A DNA stretch of 64,000 nt, from positions 26,208,756 through 26,272,755 of the forward strand of contig CP141147.1 in NCBI GenBank assembly GCA_035235625.1, given 5' to 3'. Every line of letters starts with the position of its first letter. Positions within the stretch are counted from its first letter, which is position 1. The notes under the pieces were generated by a model. The model was not told the DNA's origin. It searched no databases and saw only the letters and a program-made list of their open reading frames with translations. This document shows, one piece after another, positions 45,713 through 56,880 of the stretch. A program made the position numbers and the translations under genes. The stretch comes from Saururus chinensis (taxonomy: Eukaryota; Streptophyta; Magnoliopsida; Piperales; Saururaceae).

Positions 45713-46095
45713 GAAACAGTCCCGCTTCCTTGTTGATAGTCTTAGTATTGCTTGAACAATATTTTTTCATAATTAACTAGAAGGAATTGGTTCCGCAAGA
45801 GTTATTTCATGCGTAGCTAGGATCAAAGGGGGTGTTTTCCAAGCTACAACCAATTGGTGTGCAGCTGGTTCCACCATGCGGCAACCCCTTTCTTCAATTT
45901 GTAAGACACCAATTTCACCTTAACCTCGTCAAAAACTTCAATTACTTCAAAATAATTTTCCACTTTGCACAACCAGTCCAAAAATCCTTCGACGCTCATT
46001 TTTTCATTGAAATTGTGTAGTTCAAGTTTGGGTTTGAAGTGGAAATGGCCTCAGTCATTACCTCATTTTCACTTGAGTCGTCTTGGGGTGGGAGT
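45713..46095 (-). pseudogene. Gypsy gag N-terminal part
   Basis: In broken minus-strand frames: FKPKLELHNFNEKM, VEGFLDWLCKVENYFEVIEV, DEVKVKLVSYKLKKGVAAWW and WNQLH. This is the classical plant gypsy gag start (FxG...FLDWL..VE..F, then VKLVAxKLxxxAxxWW). Downstream, a TAG replaces a codon after HTNWL. Gag would coat the element RNA. Confidence 0.78.
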
Positions 46096-46712
46096 TGTCA
46101 ACCACTGGCCCTCTTTGGTTCAGGAGAGGAATAGCGCCCCTCTCCCCTAGTCTTCCGGCCCTGTTCAGCCGTCCTGGTGGAGGCCAATCTCCTGGCGGAA
46201 AATCTGGTCTTCTTCTACCGGCATAAGGTCCCTCCATGGGCAGCCCAGCTCCTGGCGGGATTCTGTAAGGCCTTCCGCCGGTGTATGTCCCTTCCATGGG
46301 CAGCCCAACTACTGGCGGGATTCCAGGAGGTCTTCCGCCGAGGTATATTCCTTCTCCAACCATCGCAGTTCCTGGCAGAAAAGCTGGTGGTCGTCCGCGG
46401 TTGTCTCGACCCCTACCCAGCGACCTTCTCCTGGTGGAGACCCAGGAAGTCATCCGCCAAGGAGCCAAGCTTCTAGTGGCATATAGTCTTCTGGCGAAAA
46501 CCCAGTCATCCTTATGCTGTTCGCTGGATGTTCTGGAGGCCAACTCACACATTGGTCTGGTGCATACGCCATGTTCCGTTGGGGATATACCTGGAAGGGT
46601 GGTCCTGGAGGAGGTGTGTCGGGTCACAGTGATGGGTCACCTCTTCCTGTCGAATAAAATGATTCAGGTCCTGGCGGAAAGCGTCCATCTATTTCACACA
46701 AAGGTTACTACA
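46096..46712 (+). repeat. LTR of a further retrotransposon, with 60-bp internal repeats
   Basis: TGTCAACCACTGG at the start, GGTTACTACA at the end, and a primer-binding site directly after. A 60-bp unit with CCATGGGCAGCCCA and CTGGCGGGATTC repeats in its middle (CCATGGG at 46234 and 46294, with weaker flanking copies). The minus-strand open frame across it (Gly/Pro-rich, GRPPGIPP type) follows from these repeats and is not a gene. Confidence 0.62.
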
Positions 46713-46988
46713 TTATATTTGGTGCCGTCTATGGGAAATAAGGAGAGTCTTCCATGACCGCTTCTCCTCCCACTCATTCCTGTTCTCTGCACGCCATTGT
46801 GCAGCTATTACAATAGCAAACCAGGTCCAACAGCAAAATCCACGCACAGCTTCAGCAACTTCTATAGCAAATGCAGCACCTCTTGATATTACTACCTCCT
46901 CTGCCTCTACTAGTTGCCGGACCATCTAACGGTCTAGGATTGGCTACCAGTACAGATGGCGCCAGATATGATGCAACGAAGACCAAAA
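46713..46988 (+). mobile_element. Leader and gag start of the truncated retrotransposon
   Basis: TGGTGCCGTCTATGGGA at 46720-46736 resembles the widespread plant PBS TGGCGCCGTCTGTGGGA. ATG at 46754 opens MTASPPTHSCSLHAIVQLLQ, with TAG after LLQ and a Gln-rich HAQLQQLL region, like the coiled-coil start of gypsy gag. It is cut at 46988 where LARD LTR sequence resumes. Confidence 0.55.
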
Positions 46989-47416
46989 AAGATTTCTGAT
47001 GCGCGCATCTATCGTGCGTCAGCTTCCTGACACGTTTGCATGCCCCCACGTGGTAATTATTTATATTTATATTTTTTTTAAATTTTAAAAATATGATATA
47101 TTCCTACCCAAAGTTGGAATCGTACATTCTTAGTACCGATGAACTTGTATCAATGAGCCCTTTAAAACTACACCACACATAGGTAGGTTATCTAGCACTA
47201 TTTAAGTGGGTCCCGCCCATATGACATGCTTCTTGAGATCATAACTTTTGTTCCCGACCTCTATTTCGAGTGCTCTTTGATTTGTTGCGATCGTTACTTC
47301 GAGCTCTATTTATATATGAGGATTACATTCCTTGAAACCCCTTAATATTTAACATAGATTTATGCAATTACCCATAACCCATTGGTTTAGGCTTAATCAA
47401 AACACGGGGTATCATA
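46989..47416 (-). repeat. LARD-like 5' LTR, second segment
   Basis: Aligns with 35289-35722: AGATTTCTGATGCGCGCATC, GCGTCAGCTTCCTGA, CACATAGGTAGGTTATCT, GGATTACATTCCTTGAAACC and the terminal TATCATA. Followed by TGTAT (47417-47421). Confidence 0.87.
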
Positions 47417-47421
47417 TGTAT

Positions 47422-47957
47422 CTTATTGATACTCCCTTTCTTTCTCGAGATTATAGTCAGATGTATTTGAGTGAATAATAAAAAAAGTGTGCTTCTTCTT
47501 CTACATTGTGATTGAGGGGAATAATATCTTTTTCTTCAATTTTTTATGTATACAACTGAATTTCTAGCAGCTTTTCTATAGGGATAAATTGACATTTTAT
47601 GATATTCATAGTGTGCGTCTAGTTGTGTGTGCTATTATGCTATCTTTCTATACCTTGCATAATTTTGCGTAGAATCTGACTAAAACAGCTTAGCGTTTAG
47701 AGAGAAATGATGGAAATTGGAAGTCAGGTTTTTTTTTTAGGCTAGATATAAGAGATGTTAATATAGATTAGTTGGTGCACTTGCTTGGCTTTTTGGCTCT
47801 GTGGCCGAAGTTGTTGTGCTCTGGCAATTATGTGTTGTTTTTTAGTTATGATGGTGTAATAAGTAAATTACCTTTTGCTATTTGATGTGTTTTGTTACAG
47901 ACTATGCTTGAGTCTATAAATGTTGAAAGTCATTACATAGAGAGGGTGGGAGTGAAA
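47422..47957. other. No gene recognised
   Basis: AT-rich sequence between the LARD-like element and the hAT transposase. It may include the hAT element's left end, but I could not find a terminal inverted repeat. Confidence 0.45.
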
Positions 47958-49870
47958 ATGGATACGTGGCCGATGAATTAAAGGGAGGGGCTACTGCATG
48001 TGAATCAAATGTTAAGAAGAGAAAATTGTCTTCAAAGGTTTGGAACCACTTTGATAAGGTAAATGATTTTGAAAGAGAGTATGGTAAATGTCATCATTGT
48101 GGTATGTTAATATCGGTGTCGGGAAGGATAGGGACCACTGGGTTGTGGAGCCATTTTCAAAATAAATGTGATAATTACAAATTTCAGAAGGACAAGGGTG
48201 TGGAGCTCAAACAACGAAAAGTGGGTAGTAAGAACAAAGATGTGAGCCCACTAGTTGAAGGGTTTAAATTTAACCAAGAGAGAAGTAGGTGTGAATTGGC
48301 TGAGGCCATTATTGTTCATGAATACCCTTTTTCTATTGTTGAAGATGGTAGATTTAGAAACATTTTGAATAATCTTCAGCCCTTGTTTGAAATTGTTGGA
48401 TAAAAAACTATTACTTCAGATTGTAAGAAAATCTATGAAAAAGGAGTAAGAAAAATGCATGCTTTGTTGGATAATGTTGAAGGTAGAATTAATTTGACTA
48501 GTGATATGTGGACATCAGTTCAAAATTACTCATTCATGTTTATCATTGCTTATTTAATTGATAAAGATTGTTTGTTATACAACCGAATTCTCAACTTTTG
48601 TAAGGTTGAAACTCACTGGTGCATATATTTGTAATGTAATTCTTAGTAAATTGAGTGATTGGAAGATTGATAATTTTATCATTGTGTTAGATAATGCAAG
48701 TGCTAACATTTCAGCTATTAAGGACCTTAAAGTTATAGTTCAAGTGAATGGTGATCTTCTAGCGCGTGGTGAATTTTTACATGTAAGATCGATGTTGTGC
48801 ACATGTACTGAACCTTATATAGTTCAAGATGAATTATCAGAAGTGAAAGATTCGTTGTACAAAGTTCATGAAAGTGTTAAATTTATTAAAGGTTCTTCAC
48901 AAAGGGAAACAACATTTAAGAGACTTACAAATCAACTTAAAACACCAACTTTATTTTTAGTTCTAGATGTGCCAATTAGGTGGAATTCCACCTTTAAAAT
49001 GGTTGATGTTGCATTAAAGTATAAAGATGTTTTTGCTCTTATATTGAAGCTTGATAAGGATTATGTTAATTTTCCAAATGATGAAGAATAGGAAAATATC
49101 GAAGTTGTGTAAGAATGTATTAGTTCTTTTTTGGATCTAACGGAGCAATTTTCAGCAACTAAGATCCTACATCAAATTATTTCTTCAACATAGTTTGTTA
49201 GCAGAAATTGAAATTATTGAAGTGGTCTAAGAGTGATAATTTTTTGAAGTATTGTTTAACTTCCAAAATGATGGAGAACTATAATAAGTATTAGAGTCAA
49301 ACTTGTATGATCTTATATATTGCATCAATTTTAGATCTAAGGTACAAAATGTTTTTAATGAGGTATTATTTTCCTAAAATATTTGGTGAAATGGTTGGAA
49401 AGGAAAAGATTGTTGAAGTAAGGGCCAATTTAGAAAATTTGCATGATAAGAATAAGCCAATTGATATTTCTCATAGGAGAGCTTCTACCAGTGATTTGAA
49501 TAGTGATGAAAGGGCTTCTAACATCAATTCCAGTAGTGGTAAAAATATTTGGTTGAATGATCTCAACATGTTCATAGAAGAAAATTCATCTTTTTAAACA
49601 ACAAAAACTGATTTGGAACTTTACTTGGAAGGATTTGTTAAAAGTGCTTTTGTGGGAGATAATTTTGGTATATTATCTTGGTGGAAGGTAAATTCTATGA
49701 AGTATCATATTTATTCAAAAGTTGCTCGAGACGTGTTAGCTATTCCTGTTTCAACTGTTGCATATGAGGCAGCTTTTAGCACAGGATAAGTAATTGACCA
49801 ATATAGAAGTATCTTGAAATCATAGACAATAGAAGCATTAATTTGTGCTCAAAGTTGGTTTCGGAGTAAA
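47958..49870 (+). pseudogene. hAT-family transposase relic (zf-BED to hATC)
   Basis: An N-terminal BED finger is seen in SSKVWNHFDKV, GKCHHC and TTGLWSHFQNKC (CxxC...H...C). A middle region follows (NLTSDMWTS, IIVLDNASAN, VPIRWNSTFKM) typical of hAT transposases. The C-terminal dimerisation domain reads YLEGFVKS, FGILSWWKVNS and VARDVLAIPVSTVAYEAAFS, then a stop. hAT transposases cut and paste elements with TIRs and 8-bp target duplications. The frame is broken at 48402, about 48555, 49089-49300, 49595 and within hATC. ATG 47958 is out of frame with the BED region by one base, so the true start is uncertain. I could not place its TIRs. Confidence 0.85.
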
Positions 49871-50129
49871 AATGAAGGTAACTTCTGTGTATGTCTTTTA
49901 ATGTTTTTAAGCATATTTGTATACGATGTAATACTAAATATTTTCTTCTTATAATAGCACGAAGAAATATTGATTTGATGTCTCTCCCAATGATGCATAA
50001 TGCTAAGGATAATGATATTGAGATTGATAATGGTAAGGTTTATGTATGTCAAATACACTCCATCATATTTGGGTTTGATCTTGGGTGCTTATTCTTATAT
50101 GCATAAGTTGTTGTGGTTTCTATATTTTA

Positions 50130-50250
50130 GATTGTGAAGTAACTACTCTCCAATGATTGTGGGTTATTCTTACTCCATTATGTAGAATTATTTTTGGAGG
50201 AATCTCGTGTAAATCCCTTTCATTGTACATTTACAAATGTAGAACAAGGT
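50130..50250 (+). pseudogene. Ulp1-like (SUMO protease, C48) exon fragment
   Basis: After an acceptor-like TATATTTTAG (50122-50131) the sequence reads NDCGLFLLHYVELFLEE, then SRVNPFHCTFTN, and meets a donor-like GTAATAATT at about 50250. NDCG with HY is the catalytic-Cys region of Ulp1/C48 cysteine proteases, which cleave ubiquitin-like proteins from targets. The preceding codons are not in a long open frame (a stop just before NDCG). Plant Mutator-like elements often carry Ulp1 domains and the DUF1985 ORF at 63176 is of that type, so a transposon origin is as likely as a host gene. Confidence 0.62.
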
Positions 50251-51086
50251 AATAATTATTTTTTATAGTTTTAATTTTCCTTCAAGAGCTGACTTGTATT
50301 TGTTTGCTTGGATTTCACTGTGGAGTCTCACTGTGATTTTTATACCCATCTCATGTATTAATCGAAGAAGAAAGGTCTCCTCTCTCAGCTACTCCCTTCT
50401 CTTCCTTTGTCTGTTTCTGGCCAGAGTTTGGACGTGAACTTGCACTTGCCAATTTATAAGATAATGAGCTTTTTGTCTCCCCGGTTCACTCCTTGTCTCT
50501 GCCAAATCGATTTGGTGTTGTGTTCTTCTGCATGTTGCGATTCTGATTGCAGGGGAGATGACATTTGTGAAGAGATATTTTAATTGGAAATTTGAGAGAA
50601 GATAAGCAGGTAATGTTGATCATGAACATTGAAGAAAAGTCTTTTCCATTCCGCTGTCTCTTTTTTTTTTAACAGGTATGAGACAGGATTATCTAAATGC
50701 AATTTATGATTTTTTTATTTACTGTAGTTTTGGATACTTGAATCTTCTGGTTGGTTTCTTGTGAAATGGTAGAATAGTATATTCTTGGTACAAGTATATA
50801 TGTTCATGTGGCCTGTGTTGTGAAGCTTCATTTATATAGCTGCACAAATGATCTGTCTTCAAAGGGATTGTGGGAGTTGGGGTGACTAATAGACACAGAA
50901 ATCAAAGTCGCCATTTCATGTCTCTCCCCTTCTTCTACCAATTTGATGTTTATCTCTGCATAGGACCGTCTATCTATCTTTACAATTCATTTGATGATGA
51001 ATGAAGATATCCAATTGTTACATTTATCTATATTGAGGATTGTCAGACAAGTATGGTGCTACCATATTGTTGTTGTAATAGGTACA
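50251..51086. other. No gene recognised
   Basis: Pyrimidine-rich and AT-rich sequence, possibly intronic or flanking to the Ulp1-like exon. No frame or terminal repeat seen. Confidence 0.45.
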
Positions 51087-51629
51087 TATTACAACAAAAA
51101 AGACTATTAGCAACACATTTACGCATCACTAATAGTCTCGTATTTGTTGCTAATGACTATTAGCGACGCATACAAAGCATCACCATAAGCATTGAAAAAA
51201 GTACAGTTACAACTACTATTTAGCGACGTATACACAACGTCGCTTCGTAATAGTGCAATATTAGCGATGCATAAATGAATGTCGCAAATAAGACATTATT
51301 AGTGAAGCATACTAACTTACGCCGCTAACATTCCATATGCATCGCTAATATTAAAATATTTAAAAAAATAAAAGTTTTTATCGATATTAATTTTTTAAAA
51401 TTAAAAAATAAAATATAGTTATTAGTGACACATATTAATAATATAAGCGTCACTAATAAAAAAGAAAAAAATTATAAAAACTAAAATTTATTAGCAAAGC
51501 GTCGCTAATATGTATAAGCATTGCTAATATAAATATATATAAAAAAATATGTAGCGACACTTAAACATATTTTTTATACTAAAAAATTTAAAATAACTAC
51601 CGGCTCCGGCTGATTGCGGTCGGAGTGGA

Positions 51630-51895
51630 GAGAAGGGGGATAGGGGGAGGCGCCAACTGATTGCAGCTGGAGTGGAGAAGAAGAGAGAGGGGGAGAAGAA
51701 GGGGGAGGGGGAGGCTCCGGACGGAGGTGCCCGAAGTGAAGAAGAAGGGACAGTGGGGGAGGCTTCGACTGATGGTGGCCGGAGTGGAAGGGGGAGGAAG
51801 AAGAAGGGGAGGGCGGCGGCTGACAAAGGCCGGCTACACGGGTGAGGCCGGCTGGCTGAGGGGGTGGCTAGAGAGGGGAGGGGAGGGGGGGTTAA
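51630..51895 (+). repeat. G-rich block in CACTA copy 3
   Basis: Purine-rich AGGGGGA / GGAGTGGAGAG units, with CGGCTGATTGCGGTCGGAGT-like phrases repeated about three times (51609, 51655 and 51765 regions). Confidence 0.75.
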
Positions 51896-52109
51896 ATAAC
51901 CGTGCGGGTGAAATTTTTGACCGTGCGATGGAAATTTTGCACACGCCGGCGAAAATTTCACCTACGCTGGTGAAAAAATTAGCTTATTAATGCGTCACTA
52001 ATACACTAACTAGTACCATATATTATTAACAATGTATAAAATCATACATTGCAAATAATCAACCTAGTAGCGACGCATATAGTATACGTCGCTAATAATA
52101 TTTATTTCT

Positions 52110-53045
52110 ATTTTCTTATCTTCTCTCTCTCTAGATCTTTCCTCCCTCCTCTCTCTCTCTCTTCCCTCCCTCTCCCTCTCTCTCTCTCCTCCCTCTCCCT
52201 CTCCCTCTCTCCTCTCTCCCTCTCTCTCTCCTCCCTCTCTCCCCCTCTCTTCCTCTCTCTCTCTTCCCTCTCTCCCCCTCTTTCTCCCTCTCCTTTCTCT
52301 CTCCCTCTCTCTCTCCTCTATCTCTCCCTCTCCTTTCTCTCTCCCTCTCTCTCCTCTATCTCTCCCTCTCCTTTCTCTCCTCTCTCTCGACACACTATCC
52401 CTCCTCTAATTTCAATTTATTATTATTTTTTTATAAATTTATTTTTAAAATAAAAAATATATATAATAAATATTAGTAGCGACGCATAATAATATGCGTC
52501 ACTAATATACTAGGTATTAGCGACACATAGCGATATAGGTCGCTAATACCTAGCCTATTAGCGACGCATATTCCTATGTGTCGCTAATAATATTTATTTT
52601 ATTTATTTCTTATTATTTTTAAAATATAATAATCTATACAAAAAATCATAAAAAAATAAAATTTAATTAATCTCCCTCTCCTCTCTCATAACACACACTC
52701 TCTCATCCTATATCTCTCTCCTCACCCTCTCTCTACCCTCCTCTCTCTCTCTCCCTCTCCCTCTTCCTCTCTCTCTCCCTCTCCCTCTCCCTCTCTCCTC
52801 ACTCTCTCTCTCCCTCTCTCCTCACTCTCTCTCTCTCCCTCGCTCTCTCTCCCCATCTCCTCTCTTCCCTCTCCTCTCTCTCCTCCCTCTCTCCCTCTGC
52901 TCTCTCTCTCCTCCCTCTCTCTCTTCTTCTCTCTCTCCTCCCTCTCTCTCTTCTTCTCTCTCTCCTCCCTCTCTCTTTCCTCCCTCTCTCTTCTTCTCTC
53001 TCTCCTCTCTCTCTCTTCTTCTCTCTCCCTCTCTCTCTACACACT
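52110..53045 (+). repeat. Pyrimidine-rich blocks in CACTA copy 3
   Basis: Two long CT-rich tracts (52110-52395 and 52670-53045) separated by AT-rich sequence and GCGACGCATA / TATGCGTCACTAAT inverted motifs. Confidence 0.85.
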
Positions 53046-53665
53046 ATTACTCCTCTAATTTTATTTTTTATGATTTTTTATTTTTATAAATTTATTTTAA
53101 AAATATAAAATAAATATTATTTACAACGCATAGTAATATGTGTCGCTAATAGACACGGTATTTGTGACGTATAACTATATGTGTTGCAAATACCTAGTCT
53201 ATCAGTGATGCATAATTTTATGCTATGCTAATAATATTTATTTTTTATTTTTTTATTTTTAAAATATAATAATTTATAAAAAATAATAATAAATTTAAAT
53301 TAATTTTTTTATTTCAAATTCATAACTATTAGCAACACTTTTTAATAAGTGTTGCTATTATTAAAACTATTAGCTACACTTTTGATAAAGAGTTGCTAAT
53401 AGTAATGATTTTTTTCTTTAAAAAAAATAAATATCTTTTAGCTACGCTTGTTGTATGTGTCGCTAATAGACATATATTAGAGACGATTTATATTATGCGT
53501 TGCTAATAATTATAGTAATAGAATAAAAACGTCGCTAATAGGTTATTGTTTTTGCGACGCTTAATTTTGCATCGCTTAATTATGCATTACAAATTGCAGT
53601 TTTTAGTGACACTTATATTTGAGTCACTAAAAAAAACATCGCTAATGCTACATTTTATTGTAGTG

Positions 53666-54331
53666 GTGGCAAGTGCAAATTCCATATGCTTTTTCGAAGT
53701 TCATTTTGCATTAATAGAATTCTATGTTATTTTTATAATTCTTTGAGCTGGTGCAACATAATATAAATTCTATCGTAAAAACTGAAGTAGAAGGTGGTTA
53801 TCGCACTATTTTACCATATGTAAATAATACACTGATACAACTCCTGACAGGCATTGCTATTTTGTCAATATCTTTTCTACATGTATTACCAAATTTGAGA
53901 ACTTTTAGCAACTAAATTTTTACAAAAGTTCTCAAGCATCTTTTCATGGAAAAAAATAGAAAATCTACAACCTATGTGAATGAGCTATGTATTGGTTTCT
54001 TTTAAGTTTTGCTCTGCCACAACATTTGGTCTATGTAGTGCATAAGCTTGATGAAGCCACGAAACTTCGCCCATCAATGAATCAACTTTAGTAATCAGTG
54101 ACAAACACATATAACTAAACTTATTAATGATGATGCAAATCTCATAAAAAATAAAATTAAAAATGAAGTGTGAGATGTGCGACCCAACCTTGCTTGAGTA
54201 ACAGACTTTCCCAATTGTCTTCCAGTTCCCCCTATCCTGTGACATGGAATTCGCTGTCAATCATTTTAATTCTCATTTTACATCAAAAGATTAAAACTGA
54301 TCATATGGCTGCCAAAGTATTTTGATAGTGA
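53666..54331. other. No gene recognised; exon-like minus-strand frame
   Basis: Minus-strand frame 54260-53985 ends with VDSLMGEVSWLHQAYALHRP and NVVAEQNLKETN after an acceptor-like TTACTAAAG. It could be an exon but I do not recognise it. Confidence 0.3.
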
Positions 54332-54600
54332 TGTCCACATTGCACAGATCCTCGATCAGTTTCTTTTAGGCGCCAAGGTTCTTCTGGGCACATTTGGGAT
54401 GGCGAGGTTAATGAGTGGGAGGTCAAGAGTGTGAGGAAGCAAGCCAAATGTGAGATAGAGGACATAGTTGTTGGGGCCTCCCGGCAGATGGCTCAGGCAG
54501 ATTCCCTGTTTGAACCTACCTTAAGAAGGAAGAAATGTCGATATTTCTACTATGTTTTCAGATTATGCATGCGTCCCTCTACTATTTATCTCAAATATTA
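54332..54600 (+). other. Unrecognised open frame, SFRRQGSSG motif
   Basis: An 89-codon open frame without an ATG near its start: DPRSVSFRRQGSSGHIWDGE, EWEVKSVRKQAKCEIEDIVV and PTLRRKKCRYF. SFRRQGSSGxxWD recalls a short motif in a small plant family of MAP-kinase-substrate-like proteins, but the match is to one motif only. It may be a captured exon. Confidence 0.3.
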
Positions 54601-56341
54601 ATGGTTCTCCTATACTCCTTACACTAATCTTTCCCGTGTTATCATCCTGTGGCTGCAAATGATTGTTGTGTGGCAAAAGAAAATAAAAGTGTCACGCACT
54701 TACCCTCGGCTCATTTGCAACTCTCGTAACTTCACACGATTCTTACATTAGACAAAGTCTTGAAGCAGTTTTACTTCCTGAAGACAACTAAAAGGGGAAT
54801 TACTTCGGGACTTAGGAGAACAAAATGTTCAAAGAGGAAAAGAAAGAGATATCGTACAATACAAATACTGGTCAAGCAAATTGTTACTCAAACCAAACAA
54901 ATAACAATGACTTACTTCACTATAAACTAAGTAAAAGTAGGAAAAAATAAGACAAATACGGACTGACCATATCCATGACCGTGTCTAATAGATCATTGAT
55001 CACAGTCATGAAACTAAATGATCATGTTAATTGGTCACAGTCAGCATTTGACTGTGACCAAATTACCAATTTCCACCCCTAACAAGAGGGCAGAAGGAGT
55101 AAGATGGAAAAGAGAAAGAAGGGGAGGAAAATTACTTAAAAAGGGTACTTTGGTCTATATGCAGACAATATGTAATAAATGTGAAAAACCTAGGTCATAT
55201 GAAATAGTTAATCTTAGTCCAAGTAATCTATAAATCACCCTTTATATATTTTAAAGTGCATAAATTAACTCTTGTCTCTTTTAAAATTAACTCTCATGAA
55301 CAATATCATCAAAATGAGACAAAGTTATCTAGACTCAATCATTGACAAGGTTCTCCTTTTTTACTCACTTGCTAGACTTTATTATATTTGATGTATAATA
55401 ACAATTAAAAAACAACAACATTTTTCATCTTTTTATGTCCTTGCCTTTCTTTTTAGCCATTTCTGTTTCTTTTTGAGTGAAACTGGGAACAATTTATTTT
55501 CAACTATAACTCTAAAACCTTAACCAACTTAGTGAGTATATATGAACCTTATTATGACGAATTGGAATTAAGTGAGGACACTTTTTTTGGAGAAAAAAGA
55601 TAGCTTTATTCCTTCCATCATCTTTGATCATATTGAGAGAAAAAAAATTGCAAGGCAAGAGATTTGATCCATAATCATCTTATAAAATAAAGAGAGTTTT
55701 TGTGAGAACACATCATACCACACACATGGAATTACTAAGGGTTTATTAAGAAAAATTTTGGTAAAGCTTCATTAACATCAATCAAGATAGACTTTGATTA
55801 AAGGCGGCGAAGAAAACAAAGATTAAGCTCAAAGGGAAAAACACTAAGAAGGACTTTGATGACCAACAATCATTCATAGAAGGACTTCTAGTTTGGGTAG
55901 AAGTTATAAGTGTTGAGTCTTATAAGTTCTAAAACTTCATATTGCATTGAGTTTAGCCAAATGATAGGCTCTATGGGTTTTTTCATAATTTGAGTTTCCT
56001 CAGTAAAAACTGTTTGTATTGATATGTGTGGTTGTAGGCTTGGTATATTGTGCTATTCTTTTTATTTTTCTTGCACACAGAAGTCACATCCTTCAGGTCA
56101 TTTCTTACTAAGGTTTTTAAATTAGAGGCACTACTATGACACTCAAGAAAGTGAAGATTATTAAACTCTGAGTTGGTAATTGAGATTCTTTACATGATTT
56201 AGATAAATTTACTTATTTTGCTTTCAATTTTAGATTGATAATTGCATGCATGCTAATTTTGATTATGTGCTTGATTGCTAGAGGTAGATTTCTTCTTATT
56301 TTTAGTTGTCTTTTGTTTGCCTTGTTTATCCTTGAATTGTC
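54601..56341. other. No gene recognised; one hairpin
   Basis: AT-rich. Contains the perfect hairpin at 55031-55061. The last 700 bp may be the leader of the copia fragment that starts at 56342; no LTR or PBS was identified. Confidence 0.4.
55031..55061. repeat. Perfect 13-bp hairpin
   Basis: TTGGTCACAGTCA, loop GCATT, TGACTGTGACCAA. A related GATCACAGTCATG lies at 54998-55010, so GTCACAGTCA-like phrases occur three times within 65 bp. Confidence 0.7.
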
Positions 56342-56541
56342 ATGACTAGCTCTAATTTTAGTATGGGTAAACTTGGAGACCAGGGAAATCCACCTTTATT
56401 TGATAGTTAAAACTTCTCCTCTTAGAAAAATAGGATGAGAGCTTTATTCAAGCCTTAAATGGTAATGCATGGAAGGTTGTGCTTGAAGGATGAAATCCAC
56501 CTATGACCAAGGACAAGGATGAGAATGATATTCTCGACTTA
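56342..56541 (+). pseudogene. Copia gag N-terminal fragment
   Basis: ATG 56342: MTSSNFSMGKLGDQGNPPLF, then FSS-stop-KNRMRALF, GNAWKVVLEG and PPMTKDKDENDILD in two frames. This is the start of a copia gag (PPLFDGxNFxxWKxRM...W..V..GW.PP). Stops sit at codons expected to be Gln or Trp. Its continuation is cut by a CACTA-like end at 56542. Confidence 0.65.
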
Positions 56542-56880
56542 CACTACAAAAAAACGTCAATGGCGATAGTCTCTAGTCGTCCCTCTAAAGGGGTATGCCA
56601 TCACTAATAGTAACAGTAATACACTAATGGTCGTCGCAATTAATCCTATTGCTAATAGTTTCAGCGACAGTTATCACCATTGCAAAAACACATGCACCGT
56701 CTGCTTTGGAACATCAGTGACGGCTAGATTACCTTTAGAAATGACCACTTCCATCATAGAAATACAACGACGACCATACCAACCATTGCTGAAACCCACC
56801 TTTAGCGATAGCCAAGCTGTTGCAAAAATGACATATTAGTGACGGTCATATTGTAGTAGCAACAGCTTAGACCATTGTTG
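56542..56880. mobile_element. CACTA-like end or MITE
   Basis: Starts CACTACAAAAAAACGTCAAT with GGCGATAGT, CAGCGACAG and TAGTGACGG repeats in both orientations. No right terminal repeat was found. This family differs from the GCGACGC elements. It interrupts the copia gag. Confidence 0.5.

Larger units (their letters stand above)
40076..46095 (-). mobile_element. Ty3/gypsy retrotransposon body without LTRs, inserted in the LARD LTR
   Basis: On the minus strand the order is gag, CCHC knuckle, protease, RT, RNase H, integrase: the gypsy order. Gag is split by a solo LTR (43931-45712). Neither edge has an LTR: the left edge passes directly into the LARD LTR, and the right edge meets another LTR fragment at 46096. 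About 17 bases of LARD LTR (present near 35272-35288) are missing at the junction, so this arrangement involved deletion and not just clean insertion. Confidence 0.82.
29390..47416 (-). mobile_element. Non-autonomous LTR retrotransposon (LARD-like), heavily nested
   Basis: Minus-strand element. Its 3' LTR is 29390-30366 plus 34567-35722 (about 2.13 kb without the insertion). Its 5' LTR is 38408-40075 plus 46989-47416 (about 2.10 kb). On the plus strand both LTRs begin TGTAACACCCCGACC and end in TCATA. The PBS lies at 38394-38405 and the polypurine tract at 35723-35737. Only 2685 bp (35723-38407) separate the LTRs and no gag or pol motif is seen there, so it fits a large retrotransposon derivative. 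TGTAT flanks both sides. Everything from 30367 to 34566 and from 40076 to 46988 is later insertion. Confidence 0.83.
51087..53665. mobile_element. Non-autonomous CACTA transposon, copy 3
   Basis: The left end is degenerate (TATTACAACAAAAAAGAC for CACTACAACAAAAAAG). The right end read inward is CACTACAATAAAATGTAG. Sub-terminal TATTAGCGACGC / GCGTCGCTAATA repeats fill both ends. In between lie a G-rich block (51630-51895) and two CT-rich blocks (52110-52395, 52670-53045), in the same order and strand as copy 1. No transposase. Flanking trinucleotides ACA and GTG do not match, so the target duplication is eroded. Confidence 0.82.

Noticed and set aside
46058-46627. A 189-codon minus-strand Gly/Pro-rich frame that looks like a structural protein
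   Set aside because: It crosses the TG start of an LTR on the plus strand and its repetitive sequence follows the 60-bp LTR repeat. A primer-binding site directly after the LTR supports the LTR reading.
47958-49870. Linking this hAT transposase with the short hAT element at 5927-6644 as a working pair
   Set aside because: The transposase has several stops and frameshifts and I could not find its own terminal repeats, so no match of ends can be shown.
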